This document shows positions 19,550 to 27,649 of a DNA stretch of 64,000 nucleotides, piece by piece. The notes beneath the pieces were generated by a model, which was given only the letters and a program-made list of their open reading frames with translations, was not told the origin of the DNA and ran no database searches. Both the position numbers and the translations under genes were made by a program. Origin of the DNA: Streptomyces sp. MA5143a (GTDB taxonomy: Bacteria > Actinomycetota > Actinomycetes > Streptomycetales > Streptomycetaceae); assembly GCF_900290235.1 (NCBI RefSeq), contig NZ_OLMK01000068.1:1-64000 (forward strand). Direction: 5' to 3'. Each line of letters starts with the position of its first letter. Position 1 is the stretch's first letter.

Positions 19550-20467
19550 TCACTGGATCCGGCGAGCGGGGCGCCCTCGCTCCAGCGACTCCACGATGCG
19601 GGCGAGGGTCCGGCGCCCCAATCGGCTCATCGCCGGATTGCTGTCGACGTAGTACCAGACCAGGCCCATCGACTGTTGGAACGCCCACGCCTTGCCGCGC
19701 TCCCACTCCAGGTCGTCGCAGCCCAGTGTCCGCCGGAGCGCGTCCTGCGGACCCCGCCGCAGCAGGTGCCAGGCGCTCACCAGATCCAGTGCCGGGTCGG
19801 CGGGGCCGAAGCCACCCGTGTCGAGTACGCCCGCGAGGCGGTCTCCCGCGACCAGGACATTGCCGGGGATCAGGTCGCCGTGGCTCATCACGTCGGCACC
19901 CGTGCGGGGCAGCTCCCGGAAGCCATTCCACGCCCGGCGCAGCGGGGGCACGTCCAGCAGCCCCTCGCTCTCCACGAAACACTTCGCCATCCAGTCGTCG
20001 TGGTCGGTGAGAACACCGCCACGGCCCTCGCCGCTGAAGCGCCGCCCCCGCGTCTCCGCCTTCCGGAGGGCCGCGATGAAGGCCCCGAGGTCCTCGGCGA
20101 ACGCTTCCGACCCGCTCGGATCGGCATCGAAGGCGACCGTTCCCGGTATCCAGGTCTGGATCGACCACGGCATGGGGTAGCCCGCTCCCGGTCTTCCCAG
20201 GGCGACGGGTTCCGGGGCGGGGAACCGGGACACCTGCGCCAGCTCGGCGCTCGCCCGTGCCTCCCGTTCCAGGACCGCCGACGCCTGGGGCACATCGGAC
20301 GGGCGCAGGGGGAGGCGCGCGGAGAGGTCGTTCCCGATGCGGAAGATCGCGTTGACCGTCCCGGTCGACGGCGCGGGGCGGATCGCCTTGTCGCTCCATC
20401 GAGGGAACTGATCCCGGATCAAGGTGGCAACGATGTCGGTGGTCACGTCCAGTTGGTCGTCGTGCAC
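19550..20467 (-). CDS. Aminoglycoside phosphotransferase (APH)-family kinase
   Basis: A 305-aa APH/choline-kinase-fold small-molecule kinase. Catalytic loop MSHGDLIPGNVLV (His-Gly-Asp...Asn) and the metal Asp in GVLDTGGFGPADPALDL are intact. The nucleotide lobe reads ...STGTVNAIFRIG. GTG 20467 (MHDDQLDVTTDIV) was chosen because GAGAG precedes it and homologous APHs start there; the long upstream extension runs into the PadR control region. The substrate cannot be deduced; proteins like this in Streptomyces may be resistance or metabolic kinases. Confidence 0.8.
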   Translation of the reverse strand: MHDDQLDVTTDIVATLIRDQFPRWSDKAIRPAPSTGTVNAIFRIGNDLSARLPLRPSDVPQASAVLEREARASAELAQVSRFPAPEPVALGRPGAGYPMPWSIQTWIPGTVAFDADPSGSEAFAEDLGAFIAALRKAETRGRRFSGEGRGGVLTDHDDWMAKCFVESEGLLDVPPLRRAWNGFRELPRTGADVMSHGDLIPGNVLVAGDRLAGVLDTGGFGPADPALDLVSAWHLLRRGPQDALRRTLGCDDLEWERGKAWAFQQSMGLVWYYVDSNPAMSRLGRRTLARIVESLERGRPARRIQ

Positions 20468-20610
20468 GGCCGTCTCTCTCGGGGGGCTGAGGTGGGGGCG
20501 GCCAGTATTCCTGCGCCAGGGCGGGATCGCCGAGACTTTTCGGCCGCCCCGCTGTCTCGACCGGTGTGCGACGCGTCCGCACGGCCAAGGGGGTTGTCGT
20601 ACGACGGATT

Positions 20611-20647
20611 CCGATATATCGTTGAAGCATCGCGACAGATCAACGAT
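20611..20647 (+). promoter_or_regulatory. Probable PadR operator/promoter
   Basis: ATCGTTG (20618-20624) and CAACGAT (20641-20647) form an inverted repeat with a 16-nt spacer, preceded by the A+T-rich GATATAT that can act as a -10. It ends 17 nt before the padR start, an arrangement typical of PadR autorepression in Streptomyces. Confidence 0.55.
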
Positions 20648-20664
20648 GGAATGGAGTGATCGTG

Positions 20665-21315
20665 ATGCGTTCCCGTGGACAGGACTATGGACAGGGCTTC
20701 GGATTCGAGCGGGGGCATGGGCGCCGTGGTGGCGGCCATCCGTTCGGCCGGGGCGAGGGTGAGGCGCCGCGCGCCGCGTTCGGGCCCTTCGGGCCGGGCC
20801 ATGGCGGCCCCGGCCCCTTCGGACCATTCGGTCCGGGACCCTGGGGTGGACGAGGTCGAGGCGGTCCCCGGGGAAGGGCACGGCGGGGAGACGTACGCGC
20901 GTCGATCCTGGCCCTCCTCAAGGACCGGCCGATGCACGGCTACGAGATGATCCAGGAGATCGCCGAGCGCAGCGGCGGGGCGTGGAAGCCCAGCCCCGGC
21001 TCGGTGTACCCCACCCTTCAGCTGCTGGAGGACGAGGGGCTGATCGCCAGCGCGACCGAGGGCGGCAAGAAGCTGTTCTCGCTCACCGAGGCCGGCCGTA
21101 CCGCGGCCGAGGACGGGCCCGAAGCCCCCTGGGAAGAGGCCTCGCGCGGGGTCGACTGGGAGGCGCTGAGCGAGATCCGGCAGGCCGGGTTCGGTCTGAT
21201 GGAGGCGTTCGGGCAGGTCTGGAAGACCGGTGACAAGGACCAGCGCGACAAGGCGCTGGCCGTGATCAACGAGGCCCGCAAGAAGCTGTATCTGATCCTC
21301 GCCGACGAGGACTGA
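20665..21315 (+). CDS. PadR family transcriptional regulator
   Basis: A 216-aa repressor-type regulator. The first ~75 residues are an unusual Gly/Pro/His/Arg/Phe-rich tail (repeats such as FGPFGPGHGGPGPFGPFG). The PadR winged helix follows: ASILALLKDRPMHGYEMIQE, then PSPGSVYPTLQLLEDEGLI and GKKLFSLTEAGR. A C-terminal helix for dimerisation closes the protein. GGAG at 20653-20656 sits 8 nt before ATG 20665, which decides the start. The upstream inverted repeat suggests autoregulation. No adjacent effector transporter is obvious, so its regulon is unknown. Confidence 0.88.
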   Translation: MRSRGQDYGQGFGFERGHGRRGGGHPFGRGEGEAPRAAFGPFGPGHGGPGPFGPFGPGPWGGRGRGGPRGRARRGDVRASILALLKDRPMHGYEMIQEIAERSGGAWKPSPGSVYPTLQLLEDEGLIASATEGGKKLFSLTEAGRTAAEDGPEAPWEEASRGVDWEALSEIRQAGFGLMEAFGQVWKTGDKDQRDKALAVINEARKKLYLILADED

Positions 21316-21350
21316 GGCAAGGGCCCAAGGTCTGCCTTGGCGCGGCTCGG

Positions 21351-21384
21351 GGTGCCCCGCGGAGCGGTTTCCGCGGGGCACCTT
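21351..21384 (+). terminator. Terminator after padR
   Basis: GGTGCCCCGCGGA (21351-21363) pairs perfectly with TCCGCGGGGCACC (21370-21382), followed by TT. It lies 35 nt after the padR stop. Confidence 0.8.
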
Positions 21385-21463
21385 CCGTGTGTGCCGGTCG
21401 TGGGGGCGGGGAGCGGGGCGGGAGTCGCGCGGCGGGGGCGTACGGCGGGATCGGGCGGTGCTC

Positions 21464-21892
21464 TCACTTCACCAGGGCGTCCAGCTTGCGCAGGGACTCG
21501 CTGAGGGCGGCTGTCGCGGAGTCCTTGAGCTTGCCCGCCATGAGGGAGACGGCCGCGCCGGTGAAACTGCCGTCGATGCGGACCGTGGTGGTGTCGCCGT
21601 CGGGGGTGAGGGTGTAGCGGGTGGCCAGGTCGACGGCCATCGGGCCCTTGCCGCGGATGGCCAGCAGCCTGGCCGGCTCCAACTCGGCGATGGTCCACAC
21701 GACCTCCGCCGGGAAGCCCATGAGCTTCAGGTTCTCCTGGAAGGTGCCGCCCACCGCGAGCGACCGTGGGCCGCCCTTGGGGAAACCGGTGTGGGTCGTG
21801 TTCCACTCGCCGTGCGAGGACCAGTCCACGAGTCGGGCCCAGATCTGCTCGGCGGGTGCCCCGATGCGTGCCTCCGCGCTGACATCGGCCAT
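21464..21892 (-). CDS. SRPBCC family protein (CoxG/polyketide cyclase-like)
   Basis: A 142-aa START/SRPBCC-fold protein with a hydrophobic ligand cavity. Visible pattern: VSAEARIGAPAEQIWARLVD at the N-terminus, W-N-T-T-H-T-G-F, GFPAEVVWTIAELEPARLLA, TTVRIDGSFTGA and a long C-terminal helix (SLMAGKLKDSATAALSESLR). Members bind lipids, polyketides or cofactors; the ligand here is unknown. The start at ATG 21892 gives a typical family N-terminus. It is convergent with padR and isolated. Confidence 0.82.
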   Translation of the reverse strand: MADVSAEARIGAPAEQIWARLVDWSSHGEWNTTHTGFPKGGPRSLAVGGTFQENLKLMGFPAEVVWTIAELEPARLLAIRGKGPMAVDLATRYTLTPDGDTTTVRIDGSFTGAAVSLMAGKLKDSATAALSESLRKLDALVK

Positions 21893-22072
21893 GCGACAAC
21901 CCCTTCGTCTCGGACGGTGGTGTCGCGGAACGTAGCCGCGCGAGCCGGAACATTCAATACTGATGAACCGTCAGAAAGCGTGTGTGGTCAGGGTCGCGCC
22001 TCATCCGTAGGGAGGAGGCGGGAGTAGCCCTTACGCAACCTGTGTGGGACTCGAAGATGGTTCGTTTCGTGG

Positions 22073-22639
22073 ATGCCGTCCGCCTCTGTGGCTGATGGGG
22101 TGGAAGGCGTGCGATCCCGTATTCCTCGGCAGGCGGCCGTCGGTGACGGTCTGAATCACGCGGAGCTCGAGAGCAGGCTCACGGACGAGCTGGCCTCGGT
22201 GGTCGGTGGCGCGCGCAGACGGGCGCTGCGGGACGGCGACCGGCAGATCGACACGGCTCATCTGCTGCACTCCCTCCTGGAGTCCGACCCACAGGTACGG
22301 GCCGCCTTCGACCCGCCGCAGATCGCCCGGCTGCTCGGCTATCTCGTGCAGCGGAGCATCGGGTACGGGCTGCGGTGGCAGATCGGCGTCGAGGACTCGG
22401 GGGCAGGCCCCGTCGCACCCGGTGTGCCGGGCTGGTCGCCGGTGGCGGCCCGGGCGATGACGCAGGCGTACGAGCGGGCCGCGCGGCGCGGTGCCGACCG
22501 GGCCCATGGGATCGATCTGCTCGCCGCGATCGTCTCGGCGCCGGCCTCGCGGGCGGTGGAGGTGCTCGGGCACGCCGGTGTCGATGTCGGGGGCACGGGT
22601 CTGCGGGGTGCGGGGTCCGGGGGCGGAGTCGAGGGCTGA
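22073..22639 (+). CDS. Clp N-terminal-domain protein
   Basis: A 188-aa protein with two Clp_N-type helical repeats: ASVVGGARRRALRDGDRQID followed by TAHLLHSLLES (about 42-70), and ARAMTQAYERAARRGADRAH followed by GIDLLAAIVSAP (about 123-155). There is no AAA+ ATPase module, so it is not a ClpC chaperone; stand-alone Clp_N proteins may be adaptors or bind degradation tags. ATG 22073 is the furthest start; GTG 22109 is an alternative. No SD is convincing. It may be cotranscribed with the EamA gene 72 nt downstream. Confidence 0.75.
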   Translation: MPSASVADGVEGVRSRIPRQAAVGDGLNHAELESRLTDELASVVGGARRRALRDGDRQIDTAHLLHSLLESDPQVRAAFDPPQIARLLGYLVQRSIGYGLRWQIGVEDSGAGPVAPGVPGWSPVAARAMTQAYERAARRGADRAHGIDLLAAIVSAPASRAVEVLGHAGVDVGGTGLRGAGSGGGVEG

Positions 22640-22711
22640 GGGGTCGTCGGGTGTCCGAGCGGTGAGACAGGAGCAACGAGGGGTGACGCTCCTGTTGTCG
22701 CCTGTCATCAT

Positions 22712-23725
22712 GTGCCGGTGCATACGTCTCGGAGCAGCAAGGGGCAGGGCGGGCGCGTCGGACTGGGACTCGCGCTCGTGTCCGCGTTCGCCTTCGGCGG
22801 GTCCGGCCCCGCGGCCAAGCCACTCATAGAGGCGGGCCTCGACCCACTGCACGTGGTGTGGCTGCGGGTCGCGGGCGCCGCGCTGGTCATGCTGCCGCTG
22901 GCCGTGCGGCACCGGGACCTGGTGCGGCGGCGGCCCGCGCTGCTCGCCGGGTTCGGGCTGCTCGCCGTGGCCGGTGTGCAGGCCTTCTACTTCGCGTCCA
23001 TATCCCGGATCCCCGTCGGGGTCGCCCTCCTCGTCGAGTACCTCGCTCCGGCGATGGTGCTCGGCTGGGTGCGGTTCGTGCAGCGGCGGCCGGTGACCCG
23101 GACCGCCGCCGCGGGGGTCGTCCTCGCGGTCGGGGGGCTCGCCTGCGTCGTCGAGGTGTGGGCGGGGCTGAGCTTCGACCTGCTGGGCCTGCTGCTCGCG
23201 CTCGGCGCCGCCTGCTGTCAGGTCGGGTACTTCGTCCTGTCCGACCAGGGGAGCGACGCGGGGAACGAGGCGCCCGATCCCCTCGGTGTCATCGCCTACG
23301 GGTTGCTCGTCGGCACGGCGGTGCTCACCGTGGTGGCCCGGCCCTGGGGCATGGACTGGGCGGTGCTCGGCGGGAGCGCCCACATGGACGGACGGCCGGT
23401 GCCGGCCTGGCTGCTGCTCGGGTGGGTCGTGCTGATCGCCACGGTTCTCGCCTACGTCACCGGAGTGGTGAGCGTACGGCGGTTGTCCCCACAGGTGGCG
23501 GGCGTCGTCGCGTGTCTGGAGGCGGTCGTCGCGACCGTGCTCGCCTGGGTGCTGCTCGGCGAGCATCTGTCGGCACCGCAGGTCGTCGGCGGGGCGGTCG
23601 TCCTGGTGGGGGCGTTCGTGGCGCAGCGGTCCGTGCCGGGGAAGGGAGCGTCCGGAGCGGCTGAGGTCGTGGCGTCCGGCAGGGAGAGTGCGGAGCGGGG
23701 CGAAGCGGCCGCCGGACGCCGTTGA
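22712..23725 (+). CDS. EamA family (DMT superfamily) transporter
   Basis: A 337-aa integral membrane protein with ten predicted helices in two EamA halves (first half begins GLGLALVSAFAFGGSGPAAK; second begins after the LLGLLLALGAACCQVGYFVL region). Such carriers export amino acids or metabolites; the substrate cannot be inferred. The C-terminal ~40 residues are soluble and low in conservation. GTG 22712 and GTG 22718 are near-equivalent start choices. It is convergent with the PaiB-like gene. Confidence 0.85.
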   Translation: MPVHTSRSSKGQGGRVGLGLALVSAFAFGGSGPAAKPLIEAGLDPLHVVWLRVAGAALVMLPLAVRHRDLVRRRPALLAGFGLLAVAGVQAFYFASISRIPVGVALLVEYLAPAMVLGWVRFVQRRPVTRTAAAGVVLAVGGLACVVEVWAGLSFDLLGLLLALGAACCQVGYFVLSDQGSDAGNEAPDPLGVIAYGLLVGTAVLTVVARPWGMDWAVLGGSAHMDGRPVPAWLLLGWVVLIATVLAYVTGVVSVRRLSPQVAGVVACLEAVVATVLAWVLLGEHLSAPQVVGGAVVLVGAFVAQRSVPGKGASGAAEVVASGRESAERGEAAAGRR

Positions 23726-23838
23726 CGGTGGGTGGGGCGGGGTGGGGCGGGCCGAGGGGCGGTGGTGGCGCTCGCGGCCCCGGTTCGCCTTTCGGCCCTG
23801 GCGCGCTGTGGGGGGCTTGGCTCGTCGTTCGGGCGTGG

Positions 23839-24495
23839 TCAACTCGCCGGGGGCCGGATGCCTCTGCGGTTCAGCTGGTGGGTGTGGGCCGCCGCGTCGC
23901 CCGGGCCGCCTCTCGCCGTGAGGCCGGCCACGATGCGGTCCTGGACCTCCTCGGGGCGGTGGGCGGCGTACTTGAACTTGGCGCGTACGGAGGTCACTTC
24001 GAGACGCAGGCCCCGGATGCCGGGGAGCAGGCGGCCGTAGGGTGCCCCGTCGGCGGTCGCGGTGGCGGAGCCGCCCTCCGGCTGGAAGTGGGCCAGTTGG
24101 CGGTTGAGGAGGGCGGCCTTCTCCATCGGGTCGTCGATGACGTGGGCCGTGCAGCGGAGTTGGACCGCCGCGTAGAAGCTGGTCGGAGTGCCGTGTTCCG
24201 GCGGGGCGTCCGGTGGGGCCTGCCAGGGGCCGGGGATGTAGACGTAGTCGTCCACGACGCTCAGCAGGACGTCGGGCGCGGCCTCCAGGGCCGGCCACAG
24301 CGGGTTCGGGCGGGCCAGATGGGCGAGGGCGACACCGTGTTCGCCCTCGTCGGGGTCGTAGGAGAAGTGCATCGGCTGGACGTGGGGCGGGTCGCCGGGC
24401 AGGCCGTTGACGGCGAGCTGGCCGAAGTCGTGGGCGGCGAGCCAGCGCCTCCATTCGCTGTCGTCGCGCGGGGCGTCCCAGGGGTGGATCAGCAT
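23839..24495 (-). CDS. FMN-binding negative regulator-like protein (PaiB family)
   Basis: A 218-aa split-barrel flavin-fold protein. N-terminal residues MLIHPWDAPRDDSEWRRWLA and GQLAVNGLPGDPPHVQPMHF match PaiB/FMN_bind_2 proteins, as do ALAHLARPNPLWP, the YVYIPGPWQ segment and TPTSFYAAVQLRC. B. subtilis PaiB is described as a negative regulator of sporulation and protease genes; direct DNA binding by this protein is not evident, and it could be an FMN- or heme-binding enzyme. Its ATG overlaps the stop of the upstream PNPOx-like gene (TGATG), so translation is coupled. Confidence 0.83.
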   Translation of the reverse strand: MLIHPWDAPRDDSEWRRWLAAHDFGQLAVNGLPGDPPHVQPMHFSYDPDEGEHGVALAHLARPNPLWPALEAAPDVLLSVVDDYVYIPGPWQAPPDAPPEHGTPTSFYAAVQLRCTAHVIDDPMEKAALLNRQLAHFQPEGGSATATADGAPYGRLLPGIRGLRLEVTSVRAKFKYAAHRPEEVQDRIVAGLTARGGPGDAAAHTHQLNRRGIRPPAS

Positions 24496-25181
24496 CACAG
24501 GCTCTTGAGGTACTCGGGCAGTTCGATGCCGGGCGCCAGGTCGTGCGACGGGATCGGGGTTTCGTAGCCCTTGCGCAGGGGGACGACACCGGCCCAGTGG
24601 GGGAGCGTGAGGTCCTCGGGTTCGTCGTGGACGCCGCCGGTTCGGGCCTTGGCGGAGACCTCGTTCAGGTCGAGCTTGATCACGGCGGTCGCGGCGGACT
24701 CCTTGGCGTTGGCGGGGCGGGAGTCCCGCGAGCGGCCGGGGACGGCGTGGTCCACGAGGGCGTCCAGGGCGATCCGCCGCTCCTCCGGGTCGGTGACCTG
24801 GTGGGCGAGGCCGTGCACGACCACGGAGCGGTAGTTGATCGAGTGGTGGAAGCCGGAGCGGGCCAGGACCAGGGCGTCCACGTGGGTGACCGTCAGGCAC
24901 ACCGGGAGGCCCGGGTCGGCCTTGCCCGTCATCCGCAGCGGACGCGACCCCGTCGAACCGTGCACGTACAGCGTCTCGCCGACCCGGCCGTACAGCGTGG
25001 GCAGCACCACCGGCGCGCCGTCCCGGACGAAGCCCAGGTGGCAGACGTACCCCTCGTCGAGTATCGCGTGCACCGTCTCCTTGTCGTACGAGGCCCGGTC
25101 CGAGGACCGGGTGGGGACCGTGCGGTCGGTGGCGGCGTAGGCGGCCGGTGTCGGTGTCGTCGACTGCGGGGTCCCCGTCAT
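24495..25181 (-). CDS. Pyridoxamine 5'-phosphate oxidase family protein
   Basis: A 228-aa flavin-dependent split-barrel protein. Landmarks: RASYDKETVHAILDEGYVCH, LGFVRDGAPVVLPTLYGRV, LYVHGSTGSRPLR, VCLTVTHVDALVLARSGFHH and SINYRSVVVHG, the motif set of the PNPOx/FMN_dep family typically found beside MocR regulators. The ATG at 25181 has GGAGAG immediately upstream, whereas ATG 25193 lacks an SD. It is divergent from the MocR gene across a 35-bp gap with a perfect palindrome, and coupled to the PaiB-like gene downstream. A role in B6 vitamer or flavin redox chemistry is plausible but unproven. Confidence 0.85.
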   Translation of the reverse strand: MTGTPQSTTPTPAAYAATDRTVPTRSSDRASYDKETVHAILDEGYVCHLGFVRDGAPVVLPTLYGRVGETLYVHGSTGSRPLRMTGKADPGLPVCLTVTHVDALVLARSGFHHSINYRSVVVHGLAHQVTDPEERRIALDALVDHAVPGRSRDSRPANAKESAATAVIKLDLNEVSAKARTGGVHDEPEDLTLPHWAGVVPLRKGYETPIPSHDLAPGIELPEYLKSL

Positions 25182-25209
25182 TGCGCTCTCCATTGCACTA
25201 GTGCATAAT
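25181..25209 (+). promoter_or_regulatory. Divergent promoter with TGCACTAGTGCA operator
   Basis: For the mocR gene, -35 TTGCGC (25181-25186), a 17-nt spacer and -10 CATAAT (25204-25209) are read on the + strand, 7 nt before GTG 25217. The perfect 12-bp palindrome TGCACTAGTGCA (25194-25205) lies between the two boxes. It also covers the 5' end of the divergent PNPOx gene, so one regulator could control both. Confidence 0.6.
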
Positions 25210-25216
25210 TGGCTTT

Positions 25217-26551
25217 GTGCTAGGAGAATACACAATCGCTGGTCGGGGTGCAGCCGAGATCGCGGCCAGCGTGGAGCGCGCGGTGGGGGCCGGGGAGTTG
25301 GTGCCGGGTCAACTGCTCCCTCCGATGCGGGAGTTGGCGACACGGCTGGGGGTGAACCCGAACACGGTCGCAGCCGCGTATCGCACACTGCGCGAACGTG
25401 GGGTCATCGAGACCGCCGGGCGGCGGGGGAGCCGGGTGCGGCCCAGGCCCGCCACCACCGGGCGCGAGTACATCCGGGTCGAGGTGCCGGAAGGGGTGCG
25501 GGACCTCGCCGACGGCAATCCGGACCCCGCGCTGCTGCCGCCTCTCGCGGCCGCGTTCGCGGCGGCGGCGGAGCAGGGCGACCGCGAGCCCGTGCTGTAC
25601 GGGGCAGGGCCCGTCGAGCCCGAGCTGGCCCGGATCGCACGGGCCGATCTGGACGCGGACGGGGTCCCGGACGGGCCCGTCGCCGTCACCTTCGGTTCGC
25701 TGGACGCCATCGAGCGGGTGCTCGCCGTGCATCTCAAGCCCGGGGACGCCGTGGCCGTCGAGGACCCCGGGTGGGGGAGCGTCCTCGATCTCGTCCCGGC
25801 GCTGGGGCTGCGGACCGTGCCGGTCGGCGTCGACGACGAGGGCCCGCTCCCCGAGGACGTACGCCGGGCCCTTGAGGCCGGGGCGCGCGCCCTCATCGTC
25901 ACCGACCGGGCGCAGAACCCGACCGGCGCGGTGGTCGGCGCCGAGCGCGGGCGTGCCCTGCGCGCCGTGCTCGGGCAGCACCCGGAGACCCTTCTCATCG
26001 AGGACGACCACGGTTACCGGATCGTCGACCGGCCCCTCCATCCCCTGGCCGGTGTCACCCGCAGCTGGGCCTTCGTGCGGTCGGTCGCCAAGGCGTACGG
26101 CCCCGATCTGCGGCTCGCCGTCCTCACCGGGGACGCCGCCACCCTCGACCGGGTGCGAGGGCGGCAGCGGCTCGGGCCCGGCTGGGTGAGCCGGTTGGTG
26201 CAGCGGGCCGTCGTGCGGCTGTGGGCCGACGGGGCGGTGGACGCCCCGGCCGTGGCGGCGGCGTACGGGCGACGCCGCGACGCGCTGATCCGTGCGCTCG
26301 CCCGGCGCGGGGTCCAGGCGCGCGGCGCCAGCGGGATGAACGTGTGGATCCGCGTCCCGGACGAGACCGGCGCGGTCGCCCGCCTGCTGCACGCCGGCTG
26401 GGCCGTGGCCCCCGGCGCCCGCTTCCGGATGAGCGCCCCGCAAGGGATCAGGATCACCGTCTCGACGCTCACGGAGGAGGAGATCGAGGAGGTGGCGGAC
26501 GCCGTGGCGTCCGCGGTGGGCGGCCCGGGGGTGGCGGGCGGGTACGTGTGA
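25217..26551 (+). CDS. MocR family regulator (GntR helix with aminotransferase domain)
   Basis: A 444-aa fusion regulator. An N-terminal GntR winged helix (about 10-75: LVPGQLLPPMRELATRLGVN, TVAAAYRTLRERGVIE) is joined to a fold-type I aminotransferase domain. The PLP lysine is K292 in RSVAKAYGPDLRLAVL, and DRAQNPTGA marks the cofactor-ring site. MocR/PdxR proteins sense PLP and commonly control vitamin B6 genes; the divergent PNPOx-family gene fits that. GTG 25217 is the first codon after the -10 box, indicating a leaderless mRNA; there is no SD. It probably binds TGCACTAGTGCA at 25194-25205. Confidence 0.9.
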   Translation: MLGEYTIAGRGAAEIAASVERAVGAGELVPGQLLPPMRELATRLGVNPNTVAAAYRTLRERGVIETAGRRGSRVRPRPATTGREYIRVEVPEGVRDLADGNPDPALLPPLAAAFAAAAEQGDREPVLYGAGPVEPELARIARADLDADGVPDGPVAVTFGSLDAIERVLAVHLKPGDAVAVEDPGWGSVLDLVPALGLRTVPVGVDDEGPLPEDVRRALEAGARALIVTDRAQNPTGAVVGAERGRALRAVLGQHPETLLIEDDHGYRIVDRPLHPLAGVTRSWAFVRSVAKAYGPDLRLAVLTGDAATLDRVRGRQRLGPGWVSRLVQRAVVRLWADGAVDAPAVAAAYGRRRDALIRALARRGVQARGASGMNVWIRVPDETGAVARLLHAGWAVAPGARFRMSAPQGIRITVSTLTEEEIEEVADAVASAVGGPGVAGGYV

Positions 26552-26644
26552 GGAGGGGCGCTCGGCGGATGAGGTGGCGCGTCAATGCCAGGGGCGCCGC
26601 GTGCGTGCCGCGGGGCTGCCGGGTCCCGTCGGCTCGTGGCCGTC

Positions 26645-27574
26645 TCAGGTGCGTGGCCTCGCCTGGGTCAGGGCCGCGCCCGCCAGGACGATCGCAGCGC
26701 CCACCGGGGTCGACCAGGTCAGGGATTCGCCGAGGAGCGCCACGCCCGCCGCCGTGGCGATGACCGGAATGAAGTAGGTGACCATCTGGGCGGTGGTCGG
26801 GCCGACCTCGGAGACGAGGCCGTACTGGACGAGCATGGCGAGTCCCGTGCCGAGGGCGCCCAGGGCGATCACGGCCAGCAGGGGCTGGACCGGGAAACGG
26901 CTCGGCAGGGTGGTGAACAGCGGTGTGACGACGGCGAGTTGCGCGGTGGCCAGGAGGAGCTGGGCGCCGGTGAGGGAGAGCGGGGAGTGGTCGGTGCCGG
27001 CCAGGGTACGGCGGACGTAGATCCAGCCGATCGGGTAGCTGAGGGAAGCCAGCAGGGCCATCGCGGTGCCCCTCGGGTCGAGACCGGCGAAGCCCTGCCA
27101 GGCGCCGAGGACGGTGAGCACACCGAGGAAGCCGAGCCCGAGACCGGCGACCCGCACCCGCGTCGGCCGGTCCTCGGAGAGCGCCACCAGCGACAGCGCC
27201 ATGCCCCACAGGGGGGAGGTCGCGTTGCAGATGCCGGCGAGCGTGGAGGGGATCGTCAGCTCGGCGTAGGCGAAGAGCGAGAACGGCAGGGCGTTGAGGA
27301 GGAGAGCCGCCACCGCCAGATGCCCCCATGTGCGCGCACCGCGCGGCAGCCGCTCACGCTTCACCGCCATCGCCGCCGCCAGGACCAGCGTGCCGAAGAC
27401 CAGTCGTCCGAAGGTCACCTGGAACGGTGCGTAGGCCTGCGTGCCCACCTTGATCAGCAGGAAGCTGAAGCCCCAGATCAGGGAGAGAAAGCCGAAACGC
27501 AGGCGCCAGTCGACGGTGGCGCGGCGCGGTGCGGAGACGGGGGAGGGGGCTCGGGTGGGCATCGTCGTGGTCAT
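26645..27574 (-). CDS. EamA family (DMT superfamily) transporter
   Basis: A 309-aa ten-helix exporter with two EamA repeats: first SLIWGFSFLLIKVGTQAYAP and PFSLFAYAELTIPSTLAG, second ALLASLSYPIGWIYVRR and GLVSEVGPTTAQMVTYFIPV. The substrate is unknown, though amino-acid or metabolite efflux is usual. ATG 27574 gives a normal short cytoplasmic N-terminus. It is divergent from a LysR gene with a short operator-containing gap, so the LysR protein very likely controls it. Confidence 0.86.
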   Translation of the reverse strand: MTTTMPTRAPSPVSAPRRATVDWRLRFGFLSLIWGFSFLLIKVGTQAYAPFQVTFGRLVFGTLVLAAAMAVKRERLPRGARTWGHLAVAALLLNALPFSLFAYAELTIPSTLAGICNATSPLWGMALSLVALSEDRPTRVRVAGLGLGFLGVLTVLGAWQGFAGLDPRGTAMALLASLSYPIGWIYVRRTLAGTDHSPLSLTGAQLLLATAQLAVVTPLFTTLPSRFPVQPLLAVIALGALGTGLAMLVQYGLVSEVGPTTAQMVTYFIPVIATAAGVALLGESLTWSTPVGAAIVLAGAALTQARPRT

Positions 27575-27597
27575 GCCTGACACGATGCTCCGCAAAG

Positions 27598-27618
27598 ATC
27601 TCGTAGAACAAGCGAGAT
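27598..27618. promoter_or_regulatory. Probable LysR operator
   Basis: ATCTCG (27598-27603), 9 nt, CGAGAT (27613-27618) is a perfect inverted repeat of the interrupted-dyad type recognised by LysR regulators. A half-site-like copy TCTCGTAG recurs at 27632-27639. It lies between the divergent EamA (27574) and lysR (27650) genes. Confidence 0.55.
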
Positions 27619-27649
27619 TTGGTGAGTCGATTCTCGTAGCATCGCTTAC

